Assembly: GCF_006636205.1 (NCBI RefSeq)
Contig: NZ_VIGB01000003.1
Coordinates: forward strand, 558,001 to 622,000
Direction: 5' to 3'
From: Kitasatospora acidiphila
GTDB taxonomy: Bacteria; Actinomycetota; Actinomycetes; Streptomycetales; Streptomycetaceae
DNA: 64,000 nt
Of this stretch, positions 24,529 through 32,664 are shown piece after piece. The position numbers and the translations under genes were made by a program. Numbering within the stretch: the first letter of the stretch is position 1; the number at the start of each line of letters is the position of its first letter. The notes under the pieces were generated by a model. The model did not search any database and had not been told where the DNA came from. It was given only the letters and a program-made list of their open reading frames with translations.

Positions 24529-25970
24529 TAGGGCTTGGTCAGGTCGGCTCGGTGGTGGCGTGTCCTTTGTGCCGGGTGGCGCGTTGTTGAGGTGTGACAC
24601 CTGGGGAGATGGCCGAGGTCCGGGAGGACCTGGAGGCGTTCGCGGCGGAGATGTTCGGTGCGTTCACCCGTGCCGATCAGCGCCGTTGGGGGCAGGCGTA
24701 TGTGCGGGGTCTGCTGTTGGACGGCCGGAGGAAGTCGGTGGAGCCGATGGCCGCGCGGCTCGGTGAGGACGGCAACCGGCAGGCCCTGGCGCACTTCGTC
24801 ACGACGAGCCCGTGGGACCCCGCGCATGTCCGTGCGCGGCTGCCGTGGAGGATGCAGGATGCCATCGCACCGACCGCGCTGATCATCGACGACACCGGGT
24901 TCCTCAAGGACGGGGACGCCTCGGCCTGCGTGTCGCGCCAGTACACCGGGACAGCGGGCAAGGTCACCAACTGCCAAGTGGGCGTGTCGCTCCACCTGGC
25001 CCGCGACCACGCCTCCGCGCCGGTCGACTGGCGGCTGTTCCTCCCGGCGAGCTGGGATGCGGCCTCGGCGAAAGCGGATCCGGACAAGGTCGCCCGCCGC
25101 ACCCGGTGCGGCATCCCCGCCGACCTGGGCCACGTGGAGAAGTGGCAGCTGGCGCTGGACATGATCGACGAGACCCGGTCCTGGGGCGTCCACGTCCCGC
25201 TCGCCGTCGCCGATGCCGGGTACGGCGACGCCGCCGCCTTCCGCCTGGGCCTGCAACAGCGAGGCCTGCACTACGTGGTGGGGATCTCCACCACCCTGTC
25301 CGCGCACCCCGGCGAAGCCCGTCCGTTCACACCCGCCTACAACGGCACCGGCCGGCCGCCGGTGGCGAAGTACCCGGACAAGCCCCGCAGCGTGAAGGAG
25401 CTGGCCATCGCCGCCGGACCGAAGGCGGCCAAGCCGGTGTCGTGGCGAGAGGGATCCCGCCCCGGCCGCGCAAGGAGCGGCTTCAAGCGGATGTACTCGC
25501 GGTTCGTGGCCCTGCGGATCCGCCCCGCCGGGCGCGAGGTCCGCGACGCCACCGAAGGCGCGGAGCTGGCCGAGTGCTGGCTGCTGGCCGAATGGCCCGC
25601 CAAGGAAGCCGAACCGGTCCAGTTCTGGCTCTCCGACCTGCCCGCCGACACCCCGCTGACCACGCTGGTCCGAACAGCCAAGCTCCGCTGGCGGATTGAG
25701 CACGACTACCGGGAGATGAAGCAGGCCCTGGGCCTGGCCCACTTCGAGGGCCGCACCTTCGGCGGCTGGCACCACCACGTCACCCTCGTCTCCCTTGCCC
25801 ACGCGTTCTGCACCCTGCGCAGGCTGAACACCGCCCCAAAAGACACGGCGCCGGCCTGAGCCTCTACCAGGTCGTCCGCCAGCTGCAGACACTCCTGGCG
25901 ACCTGGGCCGGCGCCTGCCCCACCTGCCACCGCGACATACCCACACGACAACAGACCTGACCAAGCCCTA
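24529..25970. mobile_element. Complete IS701-family insertion sequence
   Basis: A 1,442-bp element bounded by perfect 17-bp terminal inverted repeats: TAGGGCTTGGTCAGGTC at 24,529-24,545 and its complement at 25,954-25,970. It is flanked by a 4-bp target duplication CTAG (24,525-24,528 and 25,971-25,974), which fits the YTAR duplications known for the IS701 family. It carries one transposase gene on the plus strand. Intact ends and an intact duplication indicate a simple, fairly recent transposition event with no later rearrangement at either border. Confidence 0.92.
24594..25859 (+). CDS. IS701-family transposase
   Basis: A 421-residue DDE transposase starting from a GTG at 24594 (VTPGEMAEVREDLEAFAAEM). 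The family N-terminus is followed by the catalytic core. The first Asp is in PTALIIDDTGFLKDG, the second in VPLAVADAGYGDAAAF, and the Glu in the YREMK region (RWRIEHDYREMKQALGLAHF). This is the Y-(2)-R-(3)-E-(6)-K signature of the IS4 superfamily. The frame stops at 25857 after TAPA. An adjacent frame continues with LSLYQVVRQLQTLLATWAGA and CPTCHRDIPTRQQT, which looks like the natural family C-terminus, so a one-base shift may have shortened the protein by about 33 residues. Whether the element is still active is uncertain. Confidence 0.85.
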   Translation: MTPGEMAEVREDLEAFAAEMFGAFTRADQRRWGQAYVRGLLLDGRRKSVEPMAARLGEDGNRQALAHFVTTSPWDPAHVRARLPWRMQDAIAPTALIIDDTGFLKDGDASACVSRQYTGTAGKVTNCQVGVSLHLARDHASAPVDWRLFLPASWDAASAKADPDKVARRTRCGIPADLGHVEKWQLALDMIDETRSWGVHVPLAVADAGYGDAAAFRLGLQQRGLHYVVGISTTLSAHPGEARPFTPAYNGTGRPPVAKYPDKPRSVKELAIAAGPKAAKPVSWREGSRPGRARSGFKRMYSRFVALRIRPAGREVRDATEGAELAECWLLAEWPAKEAEPVQFWLSDLPADTPLTTLVRTAKLRWRIEHDYREMKQALGLAHFEGRTFGGWHHHVTLVSLAHAFCTLRRLNTAPKDTAPA

Positions 25971-26256
25971 CTAGTTCGGCCCAAGGTCAGTGCGTGGTGA
26001 CACGCTGACGGAGCAGCGGTGGCGATGGCCTTGAGCGGACCGCCGCTTAGTCCACGAGATATGCCTTCTCCGTGATGCGCAGTGGTGCCCCGGCAGGGCC
26101 CTTGATGAAGGGGCCTCTCCAAACCGCTCGGCTTGCGTCGGGTGAATGGCGGTTGGCAGTGAACTGGTTGCGAGCGGGTCAGTCGTGGCTCTGGGCTCGC
26201 CCTCGGATGGGTGACGATCAGTAGTCCGTGGGCGGGCCGGCGCTATCTCTTGACGC

Positions 26257-26550
26257 ATGATCGCTTCTCGTGGGTGGCTCCCCGCTGCCACCGCTCTCGT
26301 TGGCTTCTCCATTGTTCTTGTCCCCGCCGCGGCGCCGGCCTCTGCCTCACCGGTCCGGGCGGTCCGGGTTCCGCTGGCGCAGTACCGGGTGTTGCCCGAG
26401 CCGTCGCCCGCCGATGTCGCCCGCAAGGAGCTTGGCGACCTGAACGTCTCACGTTGGGCGAGATGCTCGACACCTGCGAGAGTTGATGGCCGCCCGCGGA
26501 GCCCGCCGTGTGCGAGGACGAGGTCACCGCGGGCCCCGGCGGTGCGATGA
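26257..26550 (+). pseudogene. Truncated secreted protein, possibly HNH-nuclease-like
   Basis: It begins with a clear signal peptide (MIASRGWLPAATALVGFSIV, then LVPAAAPASASP). A mature start follows (VRVPLAQYRVLPEPSPADVA, RKELGDLNVS), which resembles secreted actinobacterial proteins with a C-terminal HNH/DUF1524-like nuclease domain. After about residue 62 the sequence turns into Arg/Pro-rich out-of-frame coding and the nuclease domain is absent. The 3' end overlaps the next gene in another frame. It is probably the 5' remnant of a deleted gene. The family guess is weak; the signal peptide is clear. Confidence 0.45.
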
Positions 26551-26765
26551 CCGTCGAGGTCGGCGTCATCACCGGTGAGCTGACCGTCCGCAGCACCCGC
26601 CGCCCTGAGCAGCTCGTCGACGTCGCCATCCGGTACACCGGCGCCGACGAGTGGTACGCCCTCACCGGCAGCCCGGCCCCGGTCCCCGACGGCGACCTTG
26701 AAGACTTCCACGCCGCCGTACTGGTTGCCGTCGAACTCGGCGGCGAAGCCGAGGTCCCCCGCTGA
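26508..26765 (+). CDS. Conserved hypothetical protein
   Basis: An 85-residue protein from a GTG at 26508, or a shorter form from the ATG at 26547. The core is MTVEVGVITGELTVRSTRRP and RYTGADEWYALTGSPAPVPD, with the last third acidic. It has no signal peptide and no membrane segment. The core resembles a family of short streptomycete proteins of unknown function. A GGAG lies about ten bases before the GTG. It overlaps the end of the truncated secreted-protein remnant, which suggests a deletion brought the two together. Confidence 0.5.
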   Translation: MCEDEVTAGPGGAMTVEVGVITGELTVRSTRRPEQLVDVAIRYTGADEWYALTGSPAPVPDGDLEDFHAAVLVAVELGGEAEVPR

Positions 26766-26817
26766 ATCCCGCAACACCACCACAGGGCGAAAGCGCCCCG
26801 CCATCGAGGAGAACACA

Positions 26818-27174
26818 GTGAACGTGCGCAGGAAGATCACCGTCCTGGTCATGACCACCGCCCTGACGGCCGGCCTGGCCGCGATCGGCTTCCCGGCATC
26901 CGCCGCCGAATGCGGCGTCCGCTCCGACGGCAGGCTGTACTGCGGCAACAAGGCCGGGGCCAAGGGCTACGCGGACCGCTCCTACCGTTCAGCCACCCGC
27001 GGCCAGCTCAACGGCACCTTCAGCTGGTTCCAGTGCTGGGGCCACGGCGACCCCCACCCGGGCGGCAACGACATCTGGTACTGGACCCAGCTCGACAACG
27101 GCGCCTGGGGCAACGTGCCCGCCGTCGACGTCAGCACGGGCCAGGACCCGGCTCCCGGGCTACGCGAGTGCTGA
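26818..27174 (+). CDS. Small secreted protein
   Basis: A 118-residue preprotein from a GTG at 26818 with GAGGAG six to seven bases upstream. The signal peptide VLVMTTALTAGLAAIGFPASA is cut before AECGVRSDG. The mature part has Cys residues in ECGV, LYCGNK, FQCWGH and at the C-terminal REC, so two disulfides are possible. It is rich in Gly, Trp and Asp (GHGDPHPGGNDIWYWTQLDN). This resembles small secreted streptomycete proteins with an SH3-like fold; no function is known. It is 52 bases after the preceding gene and possibly co-transcribed. Confidence 0.65.
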   Translation: MNVRRKITVLVMTTALTAGLAAIGFPASAAECGVRSDGRLYCGNKAGAKGYADRSYRSATRGQLNGTFSWFQCWGHGDPHPGGNDIWYWTQLDNGAWGNVPAVDVSTGQDPAPGLREC

Positions 27175-27850
27175 CCGGCAACGCCGAGATGCCGTCCGTT
27201 CGCCCCGGCTGACCGAACGCCAGGATCGGCGCTCCTCAGACAGATCGACTGCCGGCTCCGGCTACACCCGGGACCATCAGCGCGCAGAACACGACGATGG
27301 TCCCGGGGTAAGCAATCGAGTGTCCCCTGAGGTTCGCCCGAGGCAGGCAGAATGACCGCCATGACGATGTGAAGAGCACCTGCCGACCGAAAGTCCCGAC
27401 GTAAGAGCTTGTAACACGAGTGTGTCGCGTCCACGCGATGGCACTCATGGATTACCTGTAGTCATCCGCGGGTGTACTCAGCCCACAGCGGGCCGCCGAC
27501 CCGGTCCAAGACCTCTTCGACTGTGGCGGCAAAGCGCGCCGGCCCATCCGCATCGCTCGAGACCGCCTCGACCGCACCGGCGGTCAAGGTCCCCGCACCC
27601 GGGTCGGACGCACGCATCTGATCCAGGATCATGAGCGCTCTAAATCCTCCGAAATGATCTTTTTGTCATCAAGAAGGTAGATCTGTGCACTGACGAACCG
27701 TCGGCCAGGCGAGTGAATGCGGCGGCGCCGACCGCCGATGATCACACCATCGGCCTATCCGGACGTGCACAGGAGCACGAGCAGCTGTAACAACGCCACC
27801 GCCCGGGACCACAACACCGGCACCACCCACTTCTCCGCGCTCTCCACGCC
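27175..27850. other. Gene-poor stretch
   Basis: About 680 bases with no convincing gene on either strand; open frames are short and without recognisable sequence. A relatively AT-rich patch (about 27,630-27,690) contains TGATCTTTTTGTCATCA, which could be a promoter or regulatory region, but nothing definite is recognised. It ends at the IS256-like fragment. Confidence 0.4.
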
Positions 27851-27851
27851 A

Positions 27852-27995
27852 CCCGTGCGGCGGCTGGCCGGCTTCAACGAGCGGATCCTGTCGCTGTATG
27901 CACGCGACATGAGCGTGCGCGAGGGCTTGCTGACGGTCCGTTCGATGGCAGCGGCGATAGCGAAGGAGGCGTGCGCGAGCATGGCCAGGGTGACT
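27852..27995 (+). pseudogene. IS256-family transposase fragment
   Basis: The piece RRLAGFNERILSLYARDMSV with the following RE matches the conserved IS256 segment (usual form R-x-x-G-x-x-x-x-I-x-SLYA-x-GM-x-x-RE). Only about 25 residues are recognisable before the sequence diverges. No other part of the transposase and no terminal repeats are seen. It is a small scar of a former element. Confidence 0.45.
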
Positions 27996-28008
27996 CAGCG
28001 GTGCCAGG

Positions 28009-28383
28009 TCAGCGGCAGCGCCGCGCCCAGTAGGCGTAGGTGACGGCCAGCAGCAGCCGGCCCCACTGGACCAGCAGGCTCCGGCAGCACACTGCCAGCA
28101 CCCGCCACCAGCCGTCGGTGTAGTGCAGGCCGGGGATGACGCCGAGGATCCCGAGCGACCACTCGACCAGTACGCCGGTCAGCACCAGCCCGCCGAGGGT
28201 CGCCGGCACGATCGCCGCGGCCAGCGGTACCCGCCGGCCGCCGATCACCGGGACCCAGCCGGGCACGACCTCGCCCCACCCGCGCACCAGGCCGATGGAG
28301 AGCAGGGCGAGGCACTCCGAGACCGTGCTCAGGGTGAAGGCGTACGGCGCGATCTCCCACCAGTTGTACGTCTTGTCCTGCAT
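28009..28383 (-). CDS. Membrane protein of unknown function, possibly 5'-truncated
   Basis: A 124-residue protein (MQDKTYNWWEIAPYAFTLST) with three to four hydrophobic segments: APYAFTLSTVSECLALLSIG, VPLAAAIVPATLGGLVLTGV, LGILGVIPG and LVQWGRLLLAVTYAYWARR. The order of motifs (GWGEVVPGWVPVIGGRRVP, final AYWxRR) matches the C-terminal part of a longer streptomycete membrane protein of around 200-250 residues. The N-terminal helices of that protein are missing here, so this may be a shortened but still open copy. It follows the epoxide hydrolase gene by 36 bases on the same strand. Confidence 0.6.
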   Translation of the reverse strand: MQDKTYNWWEIAPYAFTLSTVSECLALLSIGLVRGWGEVVPGWVPVIGGRRVPLAAAIVPATLGGLVLTGVLVEWSLGILGVIPGLHYTDGWWRVLAVCCRSLLVQWGRLLLAVTYAYWARRCR

Positions 28384-28419
28384 CTCTTGCGACGGAGGCG
28401 GGCCGGCACACCCGCCGAT

Positions 28420-29409
28420 TCAGCCCGCGAGGGAGGCGAGCCAGGCGGTCAGCAGGCGGTTGACCTCCTCGGGACGCTCCTGCTGGATCCAGTGCCCGCA
28501 GCCGTCCAGGATGTGGGTGGAGGCCAGGGCGGGGAGGGTGGCCGGGTAGGCGTCGATCGCGTCGGCCATCCAGGTCGTGGAAGCGTCCAGGGCGCCGCCG
28601 ATGAACAGGGACGGCTGCTTGATCGGGGCTCCGCCGTACTGGGCGAGGTCCTCCCAGTCGCGGTCCATGTTGCGGTAGCGGTTGAGGGCCCCGGTCATGC
28701 CGGTGCGCTCGAACTCCCCGGCGTACACGTCGAGGTCGTCCTCGGTCAGCCAGGCGGGCAGCTTGCCGCCGGGGAAGCGGTCGCGCATCCGGCCGCCGGT
28801 GCGGGCCACGAAGTGCGGGTCGGGCTCGCCCTGGGCGGGCATGGTGTCGGCGGACATGGCCGCGTAGAAGCCCGCGAGCCAGCCCCGGAGGTCGGGCTCC
28901 ATCTCTGCTTCGGCCCGGCCGGGCTCCTGGAAGTACGAGACGTAGAACTCCTGGTCGCCGCCCATCTGCGCGAAGACGTCGGTGGGGCGGGGGCCGCCGG
29001 GCGGCGCGTAGGGGACGCTCAGCAGTCCGACGGCGCGGAAGACCTCGGGGTGGAGCAGGGCGGAGGCAGCCGCGATGTTGGAGCCCCAGTCGTGCCCGAC
29101 GACCACCGCCTTCTCCTCGCCCAGGGCGCGCACCAGGGCGACGTTGTCCTCCACTAGGTCGAGCATCCGGTAGGCGTCCGTCGCGGCCGGCTTGGAGGAG
29201 CGGCCGTAGCCGCGCACGTCGAGCGCCACGGCCCGGTACCCCGCCGCCGCGAGGGCCGGGAGTTGGCGGCGCCAGGAGTACCAGGACTCGGGGAAGCCGT
29301 GGACGAGCAGGACCAGCGGTCCGGTGCCCTGCTCGACCAGGTGCAGGCGCCCGGCGGGTGCCTCGATGGTGCGGTGGCGCAGGTCGGCGGACGGCGCGGG
29401 CTGGTGCAT
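28420..29409 (-). CDS. Alpha/beta-hydrolase, epoxide-hydrolase type
   Basis: A 329-residue protein from the ATG at 29409 (MHQPAPSADLRHRTIEA), with GAGGAGAGG immediately upstream; six codons of extension upstream are possible. Epoxide-hydrolase landmarks are in order: the HGFPESWYSWR oxyanion motif, YGRSSKP, nucleophile Asp in VVVGHDWGSNIAA, and cap-domain Tyr residues. An acid residue lies in the GGALDAST region and the catalytic His in ILDGCGHWIQQERP. Such enzymes open epoxides through an ester intermediate on the Asp. It is divergent from an XRE-cupin regulator, which likely controls it. Confidence 0.85.
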   Translation of the reverse strand: MHQPAPSADLRHRTIEAPAGRLHLVEQGTGPLVLLVHGFPESWYSWRRQLPALAAAGYRAVALDVRGYGRSSKPAATDAYRMLDLVEDNVALVRALGEEKAVVVGHDWGSNIAAASALLHPEVFRAVGLLSVPYAPPGGPRPTDVFAQMGGDQEFYVSYFQEPGRAEAEMEPDLRGWLAGFYAAMSADTMPAQGEPDPHFVARTGGRMRDRFPGGKLPAWLTEDDLDVYAGEFERTGMTGALNRYRNMDRDWEDLAQYGGAPIKQPSLFIGGALDASTTWMADAIDAYPATLPALASTHILDGCGHWIQQERPEEVNRLLTAWLASLAG

Positions 29410-29552
29410 TGCCTCTCCTCGGTTCACGGGCGGCCGTGGTTACGCATCGATCATGCGGCCCGGCGGCCGCGCGACGCGAACGCCCTTGCCATCGTGGCAA
29501 ACTGGCAGGACAGGGCGGTGGAGACGGCACGGCCGGAGGGAACGGGGCGACT

Positions 29553-30161
29553 GTGACGGACGACGGCATAGCCGACACGCTGGCGGCCATGGGCCCCCGG
29601 CTGCGGACCGCGCGCGAGCAGCACGGCGCCACACTCACCGGCGTCAGCCGCGCGACCGGCATCTCGCTGAGCACGCTGTCGCGGATCGAGACCGGCCGGC
29701 GCAAGCCGACCCTGGAGGTGCTGCTGCAGCTCGCGGAGGCGTACGACGTCTCCCTGGACGAGCTGGCCGGCACCGCACCCGCCGCGGCGGCCGGACCGCG
29801 CACCCCGGTGCCGCAGCGATCCGGCAACGACAAGGCGGTGCTACCGCTGACCCGGTACGTCGGGGGCCTGCACGCCCACAAGCACGTCCTACCTGCCATC
29901 GACGCGCCGCCGGCGCGGCCGCGGCAGGTCTCCCACGACGGGTACGAATGGCTGTGCGTCCTGTACGGGCGGCTGTGGCTGGCGCTCGGCGAGCAGGACC
30001 TCGTCCTGAGTGCCGGGGACGTGGCCGAGTTCGACACCCGCACCGCCCACGGAGTCGCGAACGCCGGGCCCGGCGGACCGGTCGAATACCTGATCATGTT
30101 CGGGCCGCAGGGAGAGCGCCTACGACCGCGCACCCCAGCCCCCGACCGCTGGGCCCGGTAG
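29553..30161 (+). CDS. XRE-family regulator with C-terminal cupin domain
   Basis: A 202-residue protein from a GTG at 29553 (VTDDGIADTLAAMGPRLRTA) with GGAGGGAACGGGG upstream. Residues about 12-70 form the XRE helix-turn-helix (HGATLTGVSRATGISLSTLS, RIETGRRKPTLEVLLQLAEA). Residues about 110-190 are a cupin (GYEWLCVLYGRLWLALGEQD, SAGDVAEFDTRTAHGVANAG). The arrangement is typical of HipB/PuuR-like small-molecule-responsive repressors. It is divergent from the epoxide hydrolase gene, with 143 bases between the starts. The operator is expected there but I could not place it. Confidence 0.88.
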   Translation: MTDDGIADTLAAMGPRLRTAREQHGATLTGVSRATGISLSTLSRIETGRRKPTLEVLLQLAEAYDVSLDELAGTAPAAAAGPRTPVPQRSGNDKAVLPLTRYVGGLHAHKHVLPAIDAPPARPRQVSHDGYEWLCVLYGRLWLALGEQDLVLSAGDVAEFDTRTAHGVANAGPGGPVEYLIMFGPQGERLRPRTPAPDRWAR

Positions 30162-30202
30162 TGCGGAGCACAGCGTCCGGCCCCGCGACGGTGCCTGCGG
30201 CT

Positions 30203-30694
30203 TCACGCCTCGGCGGCGTCCGGATCACGCAGTGGTCGCAGGCCGCCGGGCAGGTCAAGGAGCTGGAAGGAGTACCGGCCGAGCATGTTGACGTGGTGCC
30301 GCACGAACGGTGAGAGGCGAGCCACGTCCTCGTCACGGACGTCGAAACCGTCCATCCGCAGCCGCTTCACCGCAGCCTCCATGGACCGCGTGTTGCACAG
30401 CACGAGGGCGTCGAGGACCAGCCCCGGCGCCCCGATCTGGTCCTCCATGCCGTCCCACTCGCCCTGGCGATCGGTGAGCCACGGCCCAAGACCTGGACGC
30501 TTCCACGGAGTGATCACCGCCGAGACGTCCAAGTCCTCGACGGATCCGACGGCCTCCCAGTCCTGCGTCAATGCATGACGGGTAGCCGACTCTGCCTGGA
30601 CCAGGTGCGACACCTTGCCCTCGTCCCCATGGGTGTCCGACACCCGGGAACCCACCACCGCCCGAACCGGCACCGACGTCTTCACACTGGACAT
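30203..30694 (-). pseudogene. Chimeric remnant: serine recombinase N-terminus fused to Tn3 transposase C-terminus
   Basis: One open frame of 163 residues. The first part from the ATG at 30694 (VPVRAVVGSRVSDTHGDEGK through PWKRPGLGPWLTDRQGEWD) is paralogous to the serine recombinase at 2039. At about 30,440 it switches to DQIGAPGLVLDALVLCNTRS, EDVARLSPFVRHHVNMLGRY and SFQLLDLPGGLRPLRDPD, the unmistakable C-terminus of a Tn3-family TnpA. Neither part contains a complete active site: the resolvase catalytic helix and most of TnpA are missing. The joint preserves the reading frame. It is most likely a deletion scar between two elements. Confidence 0.75.
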
Positions 30695-30737
30695 GAGCAG
30701 CCCCAGATCACGCCAGCTGCCGCCACCGCCCGCCCGC

Positions 30738-30905
30738 TGCACCTGAAGAGCGCACCCCGGGCTCCCCGGATGAACGCCCGCTGCGAGCGAGTGATCGGCA
30801 GCATCCGGTGTGAGGCCCTGGACCATGACCTCGTCATGAACGAGGCCCACGCCCGGTATGTCCCGGCCACCTACCAGCGGCACTGCAACGAGCACCGACA
30901 GGCTG
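30738..30905 (+). pseudogene. IS3-like integrase-core fragment
   Basis: The plus strand reads SAPRAPRMNARCERVIGSIR, then EALDHDLVMNEAHARYVPAT and YQRHCNEHR. This is the end of an rve integrase core (usual PRAP-x-xNA-x-xER, with the catalytic Glu, and Y-x-x-H-x-NxHRPH). Only this C-terminal piece is present, on the opposite strand and directly beside the chimeric recombinase/Tn3 scar. Confidence 0.6.
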
Positions 30906-31004
30906 CTCGACCAGCGACGATGACTTTGCGAGCCCCACAGGGTCGGGTCGGTCATTTCGGCTGGCGCCGAGGGGTGTTGATCGGCCGCCCGGCCGGGGTG
31001 CGGC

Positions 31005-32513
31005 TCAGGACGCCACATGCAGCCCCAGCGTGCCGCCCGGCATCCCGGCTCGGTGGGCCAGGGCTGCCGCCTCACCGCGCGAGGCGACGCCCAGCTTCGC
31101 CAGGATGTTGGCGACGTGGAACTTCACCGTCGACTCGCTGATGTGCAGCGCCGCGGCGATGTCGCGGTTGCGGCGGCCCTGGGCGAGCTGGTCGAGGACC
31201 TCCGACTCCCTCGGCTGGAGGCCGTCCAGCGGATCGGTGGCGTGGGTCGGCTCGGGGAGGGTGAGCGGCAGGTCGACCGCCACCGTGGTGCCCCAGCCGG
31301 GCACCGCCTCCACGGTGCAGCGACCGCCGAGCGCGGCGACGCGGTCGGCGGTGCGGTGGACCGTGAGGGCGTCGACGGCCAGCACGCCCAGGCCGTCACC
31401 GCGGACCACCGCCCGCAGGGCATCCTCCGGGGTGAACTGCCAACTCACGTGCAGGCGAGTCGGCTTCTCCTGGTCCAGCATCATCAGGACGGCAGCCCGG
31501 ACCGCGTCCCGTGCGGTGTGCGCGGCGTCGGCCGGGACCGAACGGGCGGCCTCGACCGGGGGTGCCGCCTCCAGCCGGACCCGGGTGTGCCGCAGCAGCG
31601 GGCGCAGCTCCCGGGTGAGCCGGGCGAAGGCGGCGTCGGCGGGCTCCTCGCTGAGCGTACGGTCCAGGTCGGCGCCCCGGCGCAGGTCCAGCAGCGCGGT
31701 GACGGCCAGCTCGGTGGCGCTGCGGCGCGCCGCGGCGTCGTCCAGGTCGGCCGAGCGCAGCGGCGCCAGGATCGCGCTGAGCGCAGCGCTGTGCGTGCCG
31801 GTGAACTCGGCGATCGCGCGGGCGCGGGTGTTCGCCGAGGAGCGGGAGGCCGCCGCGTGCTTGGGCCCGGCGTCGGTGGCGCGGTGGTCGGAGTGGGCGA
31901 TGACCAGGTCCCACAGCTGCTGCAGGACGGCGAGCGCCCCCGGCGCCACCGGGGTGGTGTCCGCCCGGACGAGCACCAGAACGGCGCCGCCGGTGGTGGC
32001 CGAAAGGGTGCCGGTGCCCGCTGTGGGGGTGTCGTCCGCCGAGGGGCCGCCGTTCGGTGCGGCGGCGACGGCCACCACCACCGGCCGGGTGCAGCCGGCG
32101 AGTTCGGCCTCACCCTGCCAGGGCCGGCCGGCCGAGGTGGTCGCAGTGGTGCGCTCGGCCAGCCGGGACAGCTCCAGGCTGCTCACTCCCCGGGTCAGCT
32201 CGGCCGGGCCGAAGGCGTGCGACGGGGAGAAGGTGCAGACGCCGCTGAGCTGGGCGACCGCCACGTGCGGGACGAGCGTGTCGAGCATCTGGGAGAGGCG
32301 GAGCAGCAGGTCCGGCCGCGGCGTGCGCAGCACTTCGACGGCCCGCGCCAGCGCGTCCTCGGGGCGGCCCCAGAACTCCCGCCACCGGTCGTCCGCAACG
32401 CCCGTGCCGCCCGTGCCGCCCGTGCCGCCCGTGCCGCCCGCAGCACCCGTACTGCCGCTGCCGCCCCTACCGCTCCCGCTGCCCGTACCGCCAGTGCTGT
32501 CGCCGCGCTTCAT
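31005..32513 (-). CDS. Large LuxR-type regulator with embedded histidine-kinase-like ATPase region
   Basis: A 502-residue protein from the ATG at 32513. Residues 1-38 are Gly/Ser/Thr-rich, encoded by a 9-base tandem array near 32,400-32,435 (GGTGGTGGTGG). A sensory region follows (about 40-330, GAF-like in look: MLDTLVPHVAVAQLSGVCTF, TTGGAVLVLVRADTTPVAPG). An ATPase-like segment, VLAVDALTVHRTADRVAALG then RCTVEAVPGWGTTVAVDLPL, resembles the end of HATPase_c domains of LuxR-linked kinases. The C-terminus is a LuxR helix-turn-helix (LQPRESEVLDQLAQGRRNRD, SESTVKFHVANILAKLGVAS). It is divergent from the oxidoreductase at 32665, its likely target, and is also the regulator nearest the NRPS. Confidence 0.8.
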   Translation of the reverse strand: MKRGDSTGGTGSGSGRGGSGSTGAAGGTGGTGGTGGTGVADDRWREFWGRPEDALARAVEVLRTPRPDLLLRLSQMLDTLVPHVAVAQLSGVCTFSPSHAFGPAELTRGVSSLELSRLAERTTATTSAGRPWQGEAELAGCTRPVVVAVAAAPNGGPSADDTPTAGTGTLSATTGGAVLVLVRADTTPVAPGALAVLQQLWDLVIAHSDHRATDAGPKHAAASRSSANTRARAIAEFTGTHSAALSAILAPLRSADLDDAAARRSATELAVTALLDLRRGADLDRTLSEEPADAAFARLTRELRPLLRHTRVRLEAAPPVEAARSVPADAAHTARDAVRAAVLMMLDQEKPTRLHVSWQFTPEDALRAVVRGDGLGVLAVDALTVHRTADRVAALGGRCTVEAVPGWGTTVAVDLPLTLPEPTHATDPLDGLQPRESEVLDQLAQGRRNRDIAAALHISESTVKFHVANILAKLGVASRGEAAALAHRAGMPGGTLGLHVAS

Positions 32514-32664
32514 GCCGACGAGCCTAGCCCGGCCGGACCGCCCGGACCCGCCTGGTCTTTCGGACAGGTCGAACTGTCCGGAAGAGTGGGTCGCCGCCCG
32601 CCGCCCCGGCGCCAGGATGGGAGCTGTCGGAAGAACCAACTCCACGAAACCCCAAGGACCTTCC

